In this document: positions 12,900 through 21,656 of the stretch, in pieces
How the letters are laid out: every line of letters starts with the position of its first letter
Position numbering within the stretch: the stretch's first letter is position 1
Assembly (NCBI GenBank): GCA_013289145.1
Contig: JABDAM010000012.1
Span: forward strand, 1 to 39,248
From: Alphaproteobacteria bacterium
GTDB taxonomy: Bacteria > Pseudomonadota > Alphaproteobacteria > UBA11073
Direction: 5' to 3'
Length of the DNA: 39,248 bases
The notes under the pieces: model-generated
The model's input: only the letters and a program-made list of their open reading frames with translations
What the model was told of the DNA's origin: nothing
The model's database searches: none
Made by a program: the position numbers and the translations under genes

Positions 12900-13811
12900 T
12901 TACGCCTTAAATTCTAGTCCCCAATTTTCATAATGCTCCGGATCATCCTGCCAGCGTTCGGCGACTTTGACGTACAAAAACAGGTGCACGGGCTTGCCCG
13001 CCAGTTCGGCGATTTCGGCCTGGGCGGCTTCGCGGATTTCGCGGATTTTCGCGCCGCCCTTGCCGACCACGATGGCTTTTTGCCCTTCGCGTTCAACCAG
13101 AATAGTTTGCTGGATTTTCGCGCTGCCGTCGCGGAAATTTTCCCAGGTGTCGGTGACGACGGTGGAAACGTAGGGTAATTCCGCGCCCAGGTGGTGATAC
13201 AATTGCTCACGCGTCAATTCGGCGGCAATCAGACGTTCTGAAATATCCGTCAATTGGTCTTCGGGATAATGCCACGTGCCTTCGGGAATGGCCGCCAGCA
13301 ATTGCGATTTCAAATCCGCCAGGCCGTCATCATGTTTCGCCGCAATCATCAGGATTTTTTCAAAGATGCCGAGTTTTTCACATTCCGCGGCCAGCGGCAA
13401 TAATTTCAGCCGGTCGATTTTATCGATTTTGTTGAGCAATAGCCAAACATGCTCCGTTTTTTGTTCCTTGATCTGTTCGATGATAGGCTGCGTATGCGGA
13501 TCAATCTTGCCGCGCGATGCATCCATAATCAGCAGGCGAATGTCCGCATCCTGTTCTTCATTCCAGGCCGCGCGTACCATGGCACGGTCCAGGCGTTTGG
13601 CGGGTTTGAAAATCCCGGGCGTGTCGATGAAAATGATCTGCCCCACGCCCTCGGTCAGCACGCCGCGAATGCGGGAGCGTGTCGTCTGCGCCTTGGATGA
13701 AACGGCGGCGAGCTTGATGCCCAGCAAATGGTTCATCAACGTGGATTTGCCCGCGTTGGGTGCGCCGAGGATGGCGACAAAACCACAACGGGTTTGATGC
13801 GTTTCTTTCAT
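12900..13811 (-). CDS. era: GTPase Era
   Basis: A 303-residue GTPase that binds the 3' end of 16S rRNA and helps mature the small ribosomal subunit. G1 is GAPNAGKS (16-23), G3 is DTPG (63-66) and G4 is NKID (126-129). The C-terminal KH domain includes the GKGGAKIREI loop. In most relatives era directly follows rnc; here a 412-codon NUDT9-like gene separates them, leaving 56 bases before era. Confidence 0.96.
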   Translation of the reverse strand: MKETHQTRCGFVAILGAPNAGKSTLMNHLLGIKLAAVSSKAQTTRSRIRGVLTEGVGQIIFIDTPGIFKPAKRLDRAMVRAAWNEEQDADIRLLIMDASRGKIDPHTQPIIEQIKEQKTEHVWLLLNKIDKIDRLKLLPLAAECEKLGIFEKILMIAAKHDDGLADLKSQLLAAIPEGTWHYPEDQLTDISERLIAAELTREQLYHHLGAELPYVSTVVTDTWENFRDGSAKIQQTILVEREGQKAIVVGKGGAKIREIREAAQAEIAELAGKPVHLFLYVKVAERWQDDPEHYENWGLEFKA

Positions 13812-13867
13812 GTCGGGCAGTATATATGGGCTCGCTGCCTGAGGCTAGAAGCTTATCTTCACCAAGA

Positions 13868-15106
13868 TTAAAGGGGCGTTACGGGGGCTGCCGGAGTGGT
13901 ATCTTGCACTGTTGGCTTAACCCCAGCCGTGCAGGACTTAAGATAGCGGCCGATATCACGCATCTGCGCCATGATGGAGGGCTCGACGGCAATGCCTTTT
14001 TCCTGCCGGTCGAGCAGGAATGACGCGGCCATAAAAGCGAACATCGGGCCATGGCTGGCGAAGGCGTCGCGGATAAGGTCCGCGTCTAGTCGCAGCAACT
14101 TCACATCACTGGCATCATCACCGGGTGAGAATTTATAATCATATTTCGGGTTCTCGCCGCGAATATATTGCCATGTCGCATCATCCATCAAAAACCAGGA
14201 CAGGCGGGTTTCAATCCAGGCTTGGTTGGTGTTGCGATTGTCGTTCAATACAGGTCCGGCGAAGCATTCTTTGCCAGTCGCGATAACTTCATAAAGCCGA
14301 TCCAGAAATCCGGGATCTTCCTGTTGTACCTGCTGCAATTTGAAAGCAGTGATGGTCTGGTCGCACATTTCTTCGATATCGGCTTCTTTTAATACAATAC
14401 CGCCGTTCCGTGCCATTTTTTGTGCAATTACATTTTGTAATGCGGGTTCGACTTTTTTTTCATTTTCCTTAGAGAGCGGAATGGAACCGCTGATCATTTC
14501 TTCAAAGAATTCTTCCATGCGGCTTTGGATGATTGCATGCGTGTCCAGTACGAAACCGCCTTCATCCGTTTCTTGAAACTTGGCAAACCCGCCTGCGAAA
14601 GCCGGCGCGTTATTGTCAAATTTTCTTAGAATCCCAAGTGTTGCATAGGCTGCCGGCACGCCACTTCCATCTGGATGAATAATGATTACGCCGTTATCCA
14701 CGGCATGATTGGGGCCATAAACTCCCAATGATCCACGGCCTGTTAAACCTGTATTCATGTAGGGATTGATTGGCCGTCCGTTTACATCAAATTCATAAAC
14801 GGTTCCAGTATTGGTGGCGCGGCGCCCTTCATTCCATTGTTCACCTGGCTGCAGAGGGCAAGCCGCATCATCCGCCCAGGGCGCGCCAATCACGCCTTCA
14901 TGTGTGAACTCCACCGGATTGTCATAATTGCGCTCGACGCCTTTGTAACGGAAACTAACGCCTAAATGCTCCAGTTTTCCCAAATCCAGTGCCTCGGCCC
15001 CTGCGATTAAAACTTTGGCGAGATTAGTGATGTCGGTATCGACCAGATCGCTCGGCACCGCCTCTAATTGTTCCTGAAGGCCGGAAATTGAGTTTGGATA
15101 CTGCAA
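13868..15106 (-). CDS. NUDT9-family Nudix hydrolase-like protein (putative ADP-ribose pyrophosphatase)
   Basis: A 412-residue protein whose motifs line up in order with human NUDT9 and the TRPM2 NUDT9-H domain (recalled family features, not a database search): PVEFT (64-68), APWAD (75-79), the block 111-137 containing RPINP, GLTGRG and YGPNHAVD, RNTNQAWIET (291-300), PGDDASDVK (328-336) and ASH (350-352). The Nudix box is unusual. GG-x5-E is present (172-179), but about 11 extra residues precede EEFFEE (198-203), and the usual Arg of REUxEE is Glu. The two acidic metal ligands Glu202-Glu203 remain. A 90-residue insert (about 205-290) follows. Start: TTG, 7 bases after GGGAG; an ATG between them is out of frame. 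Likely substrate ADP-ribose (inference). Confidence 0.72.
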   Translation of the reverse strand: MQYPNSISGLQEQLEAVPSDLVDTDITNLAKVLIAGAEALDLGKLEHLGVSFRYKGVERNYDNPVEFTHEGVIGAPWADDAACPLQPGEQWNEGRRATNTGTVYEFDVNGRPINPYMNTGLTGRGSLGVYGPNHAVDNGVIIIHPDGSGVPAAYATLGILRKFDNNAPAFAGGFAKFQETDEGGFVLDTHAIIQSRMEEFFEEMISGSIPLSKENEKKVEPALQNVIAQKMARNGGIVLKEADIEEMCDQTITAFKLQQVQQEDPGFLDRLYEVIATGKECFAGPVLNDNRNTNQAWIETRLSWFLMDDATWQYIRGENPKYDYKFSPGDDASDVKLLRLDADLIRDAFASHGPMFAFMAASFLLDRQEKGIAVEPSIMAQMRDIGRYLKSCTAGVKPTVQDTTPAAPVTPL

Positions 15107-15167
15107 AAGCCATCTCCCATTGTGTTAAGTATAGCGACTTAATCTCTAGCAAAAGGCATTCTAAATG

Positions 15168-15848
15168 TCAAGTTTTCGTGGTTGCTAGGGTGTTCAACAA
15201 CGCTTCCGCCGCCGCTTTTTCCGCCGCGCGGCGGGAGGTTCCGGCGCCCTGCGCGGGTACGTGACTCTTGACAGAAACTTCAATCACAAATTCCGGCGCA
15301 TGGTCGGGGCCGGTGCGGCTGACTTCGCGGTAATCGGGCAGGGGCAGGCCGCGTGCTTGCGCCCATTCTTGCAGCGCGGTTTTGGGTTCAATCGGTGGCG
15401 CCAGATTGGCATTCAACAATGGCGACCAGAAACGCATGACGACCGCGCGGATGATCGTAAAATCGCTGTCCAGATAAATCGCGCCGATCATGGCTTCACA
15501 GGCGTCGGACAGGGTCGCGGGATTAACGATTTCATCGCCGATATATTCGCTGCTGGCCGCTTCGATCAATTTATGCAATTCCCACTGCCGCGCGATCAGC
15601 GCGCAAGTTTCCGCGCGCACCAATCCGGCATGACGTTTAGCGAGATCACCTTCGGATTCATCTGGAAAAGCCGACATCAGCATTTCCGCCACTACTAGCC
15701 CGAGCACGCGGTCTCCGAGAAATTCCAGCCTTTCATAAGCGGATGCTTTTCCGTTGGCGCGGCGGGAGGGGTGGGTCAGCGCATCGCGCAGAAAATTTTC
15801 ATCGGCGAACGTATATTGCAAAACGTTAAAGATGCGGTCGCGGCTCAT
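15168..15848 (-). CDS. rnc: Ribonuclease III
   Basis: A 226-residue double-strand-specific endoribonuclease that processes rRNA precursors and structured mRNAs. The signature ERLEFLGDRVL (39-49) and the second acidic cluster DACEAMIGAIYLD supply the metal-binding residues, and a double-stranded RNA-binding domain follows (about 155-226, ending in RRAAEKAAAEALL). The start is 3 bases after the lepB stop. The next gene in the operon is the NUDT9-like protein, not era. Confidence 0.96.
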   Translation of the reverse strand: MSRDRIFNVLQYTFADENFLRDALTHPSRRANGKASAYERLEFLGDRVLGLVVAEMLMSAFPDESEGDLAKRHAGLVRAETCALIARQWELHKLIEAASSEYIGDEIVNPATLSDACEAMIGAIYLDSDFTIIRAVVMRFWSPLLNANLAPPIEPKTALQEWAQARGLPLPDYREVSRTGPDHAPEFVIEVSVKSHVPAQGAGTSRRAAEKAAAEALLNTLATTKT

Positions 15849-15851
15849 GTC

Positions 15852-16685
15852 TTAATGAATGATATCTAACAGCCGTCCATAACGGATGGCAAAGGGCCAT
15901 TTCCAAACTGCCCATGCGGGCGTGTCGTCGCCCAGGGAAAAGAAAATAATCTCCGCGCGTCCGACGATGTTCTCATAAGGCACGAAACCTACCTTGCTCA
16001 TCACGCGGCTGTCCTGGGAATTGTCGCGGTTATCGCCCATCATAAAATAATGCCCGGGCGGGACGGTATATTCCGTTGTATTGTCCAATGGGCCGTCGTC
16101 AGTTTCCTCGATGATCGTGTGGTGCACGTTATTCGGCAAAACTTCATCATATTTTTGGAAATCGGCATCGCGGTTCTCATCATGATAATGAAAGGCGCCG
16201 AGCGGACGGCGTTCGACCGGCACGCCGTTGATATTTAAAACTCCGTGGATCATTTGAATCCGGTCGCCGGGCAGGCCGATGACGCGTTTGATGTAATCAA
16301 TCGTGGTATCGGTGGGCAGTTTGAAAACCACCACGTCACCGCGCTGGGGCAGGTGGCTGGCCAGAATACGGCCGTCAAAATTCGCGCCGTAACCGATCGA
16401 TTTCGCGCTATAACCGTAAGAAAATTTTGACACGAACAGATAATCACCCACCAGCAAATTCGGCACCATCGAAGTAGACGGGATATTAAAGGGTTCAAAC
16501 AAAAAGATGCGGATGAGCAGCGCCAGCCCAACCGCCCATAGGATGCTGGCAATCGTGCTTTCGCGTTTGACGGGGATAGGTTGGCGTTTGGGCAAAGGGT
16601 CGACGATTGGAGGCGGCGTGGCCGCACCTTTCACCCACTGGGTTTTTCTTTCCTCAGGCATCTGCGTGTTGGGCAAGTTTTCCAT
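15852..16685 (-). CDS. lepB: Signal peptidase I
   Basis: A 277-residue family S26 membrane protease that removes signal peptides from exported proteins. A Pro/Lys-rich cytoplasmic N-terminus of about 45 residues is followed by one transmembrane segment (about 46-64). Catalytic Ser72 lies in IPSTSMVP and Lys133 in IDYIKRVIGLPGD; box E is GDNRDNSQDSR. The ATG follows the acpS stop codon with no intervening base. Confidence 0.95.
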   Translation of the reverse strand: MENLPNTQMPEERKTQWVKGAATPPPIVDPLPKRQPIPVKRESTIASILWAVGLALLIRIFLFEPFNIPSTSMVPNLLVGDYLFVSKFSYGYSAKSIGYGANFDGRILASHLPQRGDVVVFKLPTDTTIDYIKRVIGLPGDRIQMIHGVLNINGVPVERRPLGAFHYHDENRDADFQKYDEVLPNNVHHTIIEETDDGPLDNTTEYTVPPGHYFMMGDNRDNSQDSRVMSKVGFVPYENIVGRAEIIFFSLGDDTPAWAVWKWPFAIRYGRLLDIIH

Positions 16686-17087
16686 TTATGCGTCCTTTGC
16701 GGCCGAAATAATCACCTGTGCCATGGCATAGGGATATTCATCCGTCATGGCAAGGTGGATGGCGGTTGCAGGCGAGATTCGATTAAGCAATTCCGCCGCG
16801 CGGCCGTGAAGTTTCACATTTGGTTTGCCGTTGGCGTCGTTCAGGATTTCCATTTGATGCATATGCAAACCACCGCGAAAACCGGTGCCCAGAGCCTTGG
16901 CGATGGCTTCCTTGGCCGCCCAACGCCGGGCGTAGGCGGCTGGCCGGGCATGATCTTTGCGCGCGGCGATATGGCCGTTTTCGGCAGGGGTGAAATAACG
17001 CTGCATAAAGCGCGCAGCTGTTTCGCCCGACAGAATTTTTTCAATTCTGCGAATGTCGCATATATCCAGACCAGTGGAGAGGATCAT
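16686..17087 (-). CDS. acpS: Holo-[acyl-carrier-protein] synthase
   Basis: A 133-residue phosphopantetheinyl transferase that activates acyl carrier protein with coenzyme A. GLDICDIRRIE near the N-terminus and RRWAAKEAIAKALG in the middle hold the Mg-binding acidic residues (Asp8 and the Glu of KEA). The length is normal. It is butted against lepB, with no bases between its TAA and the lepB ATG, and lies 42 bases after the unknown gene 17130-18014. Confidence 0.94.
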   Translation of the reverse strand: MILSTGLDICDIRRIEKILSGETAARFMQRYFTPAENGHIAARKDHARPAAYARRWAAKEAIAKALGTGFRGGLHMHQMEILNDANGKPNVKLHGRAAELLNRISPATAIHLAMTDEYPYAMAQVIISAAKDA

Positions 17088-17129
17088 CAGCCTATTTGGC
17101 TGAAAAATATGCTGAATGCCAGTGAATTC

Positions 17130-18014
17130 TTAAAGTTGAAAACTTGGTGGTCCGGATGGGATAAGGTTTTTAAATGTCATGAATTCCAGCAACAAGCCCG
17201 GATTGGCGAAATGCAGCCCAAGGCACAGGCCACGCAACAGCCGCATTCCGGTTTTCGGGCTGGCAACGCGGCGCAAGTCGACAATTTCAACCGATGTTTC
17301 ACCACGTTCCGTCATTTTTTTCAGGGCTTCCTGCGTATATTCTTGCGTAAAGTGCAAGAGGCTGGGGTAGCGCAGCATTTGTTCATAGGCGCGCTTGTTA
17401 GCGGCATCAAAGTCAGTTTTAGAGTGATCCTTAAGCAAAGTTTCTGCAGCAAAATATGGTCCCAATCCTGCATGAATATAGGTATATTTTTGAATTACTT
17501 TTGCACATAAATCATGCCATTCCCGGCTTTTTTCATGCAGGATTTCCGCTGCGTTCACAGCATCGCTCGCCGCAAAATCGATGATGGCTCCCGGAGCATC
17601 TCGATTTTCAAGAGCTATTTTGGAAAAATCCGTTACGCGCAAAGCAATCAGATGCGTGCGCAAAGTTTTATGCAGCTCAGGGTTTGTTGCGCCAACAACG
17701 GATTTAATCAGACGGTCCTGTTGCAATAAGTCTTCGATTTCCTCGTATTTAGGGCTGGTGGATAACATAATTCTTCCCGCCGTTTCTTCCTCTTCTATCT
17801 CGGAAATACCAAGGGCCAGACATGATAGGCTGCCATCGTGTTTATGGGTTTCGGCGTGCGCAATCTCAAAGAACAGTCCTTCTTGCAAGCTTCTATTTAG
17901 CTCTTCAGCGATTTCCAAGGGAAGTGTCAGGCGCGGCGCTGCTTCCAATTCCATGCGCTGGTCGGCGATGTCCGCGCACCATTTTTGCAATAGATTAGCA
18001 TTGCTATTACTCAT
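17130..18014 (-). CDS. Unknown protein between spoT and acpS
   Basis: A 294-residue soluble, mostly helical and acidic protein that I do not recognise. It has no signal peptide, no transmembrane segment and no clear catalytic motif. The N-terminal third is rich in Glu (for example SEIEEEETAGRI). The C-terminus is more hydrophobic and basic (GMRLLRGLCLGLHFANPGLL). The start is well supported: AAGGAAG lies 8 bases before ATG 18014. It leads the acpS-lepB-rnc series and has its own likely promoter, the motif at 18071-18098, which is shared with two other genes in the window. Its base composition is more AT-rich than acpS or lepB, which may mean later acquisition. Confidence 0.8.
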   Translation of the reverse strand: MSNSNANLLQKWCADIADQRMELEAAPRLTLPLEIAEELNRSLQEGLFFEIAHAETHKHDGSLSCLALGISEIEEEETAGRIMLSTSPKYEEIEDLLQQDRLIKSVVGATNPELHKTLRTHLIALRVTDFSKIALENRDAPGAIIDFAASDAVNAAEILHEKSREWHDLCAKVIQKYTYIHAGLGPYFAAETLLKDHSKTDFDAANKRAYEQMLRYPSLLHFTQEYTQEALKKMTERGETSVEIVDLRRVASPKTGMRLLRGLCLGLHFANPGLLLEFMTFKNLIPSGPPSFQL

Positions 18015-18070
18015 GAATAATCTTCCTTTTTAAAGTATACTACGCAAAATATGCCATAGGGGCTTTTGGG

Positions 18071-18098
18071 AATGCAAGGATTTTTTTACTTTCATCCC
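18071..18098 (-). promoter_or_regulatory. Shared bipartite upstream motif, copy B
   Basis: On the minus strand this reads GGGATGAAAGTAAA, six bases, then CTTGCATT, ending about 57 bases before ATG 18014. Of 25 aligned bases only two differ from copy A at 24701-24728, and the distance to the gene is almost the same. CTTGCAT could be a -35 element; CATATT about 18 bases further could be its -10. The conserved ATGAAAGTAAA would then lie near -45 to -55, where an activator binds. Reading it as a promoter is inference from position and conservation. Confidence 0.5.
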
Positions 18099-18130
18099 GT
18101 TCCGGATTTCCTGCGGCATTGAAAAAGCCA

Positions 18131-20293
18131 TTATTTCCCTTTTACCCGCTCAACGCCAAAGACATGCTCCGTCGCGCGGATGGCGGCCATGATGTTGGTG
18201 AGGTGGCGGAGATCTTTCACCTGGATATCGAGCAGCAGATCCATCACGTCCGGCGTGCGCCCGACGACCTTAAGGTTCACAATGCTCGCGTCGTGTTTCG
18301 CGATGGTGGTGGTCAGGGCCGACAGTGCGCCGGTGGCCTGGCTGATCTGGACGGACAAGCGTCCGGTTTGCACCTCAGCCGCCGCGACGCTGTCGCTATC
18401 CCAGGATAGGTCTAGCCAGCGTTCAGGCATATCGGCGAAACTTTCCAGCGTTTCACAATCAATCGTATGTGCAGTGACGCCTTTACCGGTTGTGATAATA
18501 CCGACGATGCGGTCGCCCACAACGGGGTGACAGCAGCGCGCCAAGTGGAGCGCCATGCCAGGGATGAGGCCGCGGATCGGGATGCCGGAAATTTTTGCAA
18601 CGCCTTTACTGGCTTTATTTACGCTAACGGGTTCGGACTCGACGGGCTTTTTATCTTTCAGGCCGGGGAAGATCGCGTAAAAGACTTCGCGTGCGGGCAG
18701 GCTGCCTGCGCCGATGCGCGCATAGAGATCATCATCCGCCGGCGATTTGAACTTTTTCAAAATGCCGTGAATGCCTTTTTCGGTAAAGGTCGCGCCTTCG
18801 CTCTCAAAAACTTTTTGCAGCATCGCCTTGCCAAGCGATGAATATTCGTCGCGCTGTTGCTGGCGCAGGTATTTGCGGATATGCGCGCGCGCTTTGCCGG
18901 TAACCACAAAACGCTCCCAGGTCGGCGAGGGCGCCTGTTTTTTCGAGCGCATGATCTCAACCTGATCGCCGTTTTTCAGCACATGGTTGAGCGGCACCAT
19001 GCGGCTGTTGACCTTCGCGCCCACCGTGCTGTCACCGACGCGTGAATGCACGGCATAGGCAAAATCCACAGGCGTGCCGCCGCGCGGCAGGGCGACGAGT
19101 TCGCCTTTGGGCGTGAAACAGAAAACCTGATCCTGGAATAATTCTAATTTTGTATGTTCGAGGAATTCTTCCGGCTGCTGGGAGTTTTCTAAGATTTCCA
19201 GCAGCTGACGCAGCCAGCGGTATTGCTCGCCTTCCTTGGCGGCGCCTGTTTGCTGTTTATAGGCCCAATGCGCCGCCACACCCATTTCGTTGATCTCATG
19301 CATTTCATGCGTGCGGATTTGGATCTCAATGCGGCGTTTTTCGGGGCCGATCACCGTTGTGTGCAGACTGCGGTAACCGTTCGGTTTCGGGTTTGAAATA
19401 TAATCGTCGAATAACTCCGGCACCGCGCGGTAAGCGCCGTGGATAATGCCCAGCGCCTGATAACATTGTTCGATATTTTCCACGAGCACGCGGAAGGCGA
19501 CGATATCCGCCAGCGCTTCGAAACCGACGTGCAGGCGTTCCATTTTACGCCAGATGGAATAAGGGCGCTTTTCACGGCCGTAAACGTCAGCATCGGGCAG
19601 GCCGCCTTCGGTCAGTTTTTCCTTCACGTCATTAATAACGCGGTCGACGATGCTGATATTTTCATTGTCTTCTTTTAATGTCGCCATGCGCTTGGTGATG
19701 CTGTCGTGCACATCGGGGTATAATTCGCCAAAAGCGATATCCTGTAACTCTTCCTTGATGCGCGAGATCCCGATACGTTCCGCGAGCGGCGCATAGAGTT
19801 CCAACGTCTCACGCGCGATGCGTTGGCGTTTTTCCGGATCCTTAATAAAATGCAGCGTGCGCATGTTATGCATGCGGTCCGCCAGTTTGATCAGCAGAAC
19901 GCGGATATCCTCCGACATCGCCAGAACCAGTTTACGAAAGTTCTCCCCTTGTTTTGCCGCCGCGCCCTGGACCTCTAGCTGCGATAGTTTGGTCACGCCG
20001 TCGACCAGGCGCGTGATGTCCTTGCCAAATTGCTTTTCTAATTCGTCGTGCGTGGCCAGGGTATCTTCCAGCGTGTCGTGCAACAGTCCCGCTGCGATAG
20101 TTTTCCAATCGAGCTTCATCCCGGCCAGAATGCCCGCCACCTCCACCGGATGAGAGAAATAAGGATCGCCTGAGGCCCGCTTTTGTGAGCCATGCATTTT
20201 GACGGTGTAAACGAACGCTTTGTTTAACGCGTCTTCATCCGTGGACGGATCATAGGCGCGCACCTGTTCGACAAGCTGGTATTGGCGGATCAT
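18131..20293 (-). CDS. spoT: Bifunctional (p)ppGpp synthetase/hydrolase (Rsh/SpoT)
   Basis: A 720-residue stringent-response enzyme that makes and degrades (p)ppGpp. The hydrolase domain is intact: YFSHPVE (His48) and HDTLED (72-77). The synthetase domain holds the NPKPNGYRSLHTTV substrate loop and EIQIRTHEMHEINE. TGS (CFTPKGELVALPRGGTPVDFA in the sequence), a helical region and a C-terminal ACT domain follow. Both halves look active, as in the single Rsh of most alphaproteobacteria. In relatives it sits next to rpoZ; here about 3.3 kb of other sequence lies between. A perfect inverted repeat lies immediately before the ATG. Confidence 0.95.
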   Translation of the reverse strand: MIRQYQLVEQVRAYDPSTDEDALNKAFVYTVKMHGSQKRASGDPYFSHPVEVAGILAGMKLDWKTIAAGLLHDTLEDTLATHDELEKQFGKDITRLVDGVTKLSQLEVQGAAAKQGENFRKLVLAMSEDIRVLLIKLADRMHNMRTLHFIKDPEKRQRIARETLELYAPLAERIGISRIKEELQDIAFGELYPDVHDSITKRMATLKEDNENISIVDRVINDVKEKLTEGGLPDADVYGREKRPYSIWRKMERLHVGFEALADIVAFRVLVENIEQCYQALGIIHGAYRAVPELFDDYISNPKPNGYRSLHTTVIGPEKRRIEIQIRTHEMHEINEMGVAAHWAYKQQTGAAKEGEQYRWLRQLLEILENSQQPEEFLEHTKLELFQDQVFCFTPKGELVALPRGGTPVDFAYAVHSRVGDSTVGAKVNSRMVPLNHVLKNGDQVEIMRSKKQAPSPTWERFVVTGKARAHIRKYLRQQQRDEYSSLGKAMLQKVFESEGATFTEKGIHGILKKFKSPADDDLYARIGAGSLPAREVFYAIFPGLKDKKPVESEPVSVNKASKGVAKISGIPIRGLIPGMALHLARCCHPVVGDRIVGIITTGKGVTAHTIDCETLESFADMPERWLDLSWDSDSVAAAEVQTGRLSVQISQATGALSALTTTIAKHDASIVNLKVVGRTPDVMDLLLDIQVKDLRHLTNIMAAIRATEHVFGVERVKGK

Positions 20294-20294
20294 A

Positions 20295-20321
20295 GGATGA
20301 CATACATACTATATGTCATCC
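20295..20321 (-). promoter_or_regulatory. Perfect inverted repeat before spoT (hairpin or operator)
   Basis: GGATGACATA (20295-20304) and TATGTCATCC (20312-20321) are exact inverted copies around a 7-base loop. On the coding strand a run of G precedes the left arm, and the spoT ATG follows the right arm after a single base. In RNA this would be a 10-pair stem between the only Shine-Dalgarno-like G run and the start codon. As DNA it could be an operator: CTTGCC, 17 bases, TAGTAT overlaps it as a possible promoter. The structure is seen; both functions are inference. Confidence 0.55.
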
Positions 20322-20360
20322 CCCCCTTGGCAAGTGTACAACGCCCAGGAAAACCCGAGG

Positions 20361-21656
20361 TTATAGTTTGGGGGCTGAATTATTGACCGCAACCACACTG
20401 GCGCGCTGGCGACCGCCGGCTGTGATCGTTGCCTCACGTGCCTGGTGGCGGCTTTCCAGGAGTTGGTTTAAATTCGGCGCATAAGCACTGATGAAATTAT
20501 CTTTCGGGCCAAATTTATGTTTTGCAGTGCCGGGCGCCAGTCTTTCAACTTCGGCAAAGTCATGTTTAAAGTTTGCAATCTGCTCAATCATGGAAGCCGC
20601 TGAAAGTTGAACTGCGGCATAGGGATCATCAGGCTGTACCTTCTGTAGGTTTAGAATGGACGCCGTTATACCTATCATAGTCCGCTTTGCTGTTGCTTGA
20701 TGCACATCCAACTTTAGCTGGTAATCCAATTGTGGCAATGACGCTGCGATATCTTTCATTTCACCTAGATCACGCTCTATCTGTTCTCTAGGTTCTGCAA
20801 CATGGCTACGATATTGGTCATAATACCAACCGAATGCAGGCATGACAATAAAGATAAGATAACCTGGCGGTGTTTTTTCCAGAATATGCCGCATGTTAAG
20901 GCACCCGGAAGCTAGAGTGGCTTGCGCTTTTTTTGCAAGCTCGCGGGGGCTGCCTATCAGTCTGCCAGGTGCGTCTTCCATGCCTTCCGGATCTGAGTAT
21001 GAGAGGGATTTCTCAACACAATTATCAAAACAAGCATCAAGCGCAATTTTTTCCTTAACAAGCTTGGCAATCGCCATGGCTGTTGCATCGTTGTCTGAGA
21101 CACGATATTTTGTTACTTTAAATGCTTCTTTACTTCTTATCATTCCCTGAATATGTTGGGCTAGGTCTTCAAGTTTATCGGTGGAAATGCCATTCTTTTT
21201 GACATGTTCAGCAACCATGTACAGGATGGGTTCGTCAAATTTAACTTCACCTTTTTGTGCCTGTTCATGTTTTCTTGCAAGATGCGCAGCTTCCTGGCTT
21301 TCAAACGATTTCTTTATATCTTTCAGTTGGAAAGAATATCTGCTAAACGGAGAGCGGAGAGTTTTATGGGTGGGTTTATGGCCCTGTACCCCTAAGCTCA
21401 GCTCTATTTTCAAGTGCGTTGTTTTTCTTTTGTGGGGCGATTCAAAGCCTTCGACAACAACTTGAGACAGCACCTTGTTAAAGAGCCTATAATGATCAGC
21501 GGGTATTTGCCCGCTCTCTTTTTGTGCAACAAGGAAGCTAAGGACGCTAAAATGACTGACCCATACTGGATAATGTTTGGAGGCCTCGTTTGAATCTTCA
21601 GGCGCCGTTTTTGGCGCTTCTACCTGCTCTAATGAGGCTGCTGGTCCTAAAGGCAT
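20361..21656 (-). CDS. Unknown protein with one membrane segment
   Basis: A 431-residue protein I cannot assign. It has a Pro/Glu-rich N-terminus, a basic and helical middle, one probable transmembrane stretch near residue 265-280 (GYLIFIVMPAFGWYYDQY), then a helical C-terminal third. No enzyme motif was recognised. The start is supported by AGGAGAT 7 bases before ATG 21656. Codons and base composition are clearly more AT-rich than the neighbouring spoT and rpoZ. It lies inside what is normally the rpoZ-spoT junction, which suggests an acquired or lineage-specific gene. A TATAAT at about 21705-21710 upstream could be a -10 box. Confidence 0.75.
   Translation of the reverse strand: MPLGPAASLEQVEAPKTAPEDSNEASKHYPVWVSHFSVLSFLVAQKESGQIPADHYRLFNKVLSQVVVEGFESPHKRKTTHLKIELSLGVQGHKPTHKTLRSPFSRYSFQLKDIKKSFESQEAAHLARKHEQAQKGEVKFDEPILYMVAEHVKKNGISTDKLEDLAQHIQGMIRSKEAFKVTKYRVSDNDATAMAIAKLVKEKIALDACFDNCVEKSLSYSDPEGMEDAPGRLIGSPRELAKKAQATLASGCLNMRHILEKTPPGYLIFIVMPAFGWYYDQYRSHVAEPREQIERDLGEMKDIAASLPQLDYQLKLDVHQATAKRTMIGITASILNLQKVQPDDPYAAVQLSAASMIEQIANFKHDFAEVERLAPGTAKHKFGPKDNFISAYAPNLNQLLESRHQAREATITAGGRQRASVVAVNNSAPKL

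Noticed and set aside
16581-17510. Forward open frame of 309 codons opposite lepB, acpS and the unknown gene
   Set aside because: It is a shadow of three well-supported reverse genes and has no family features.
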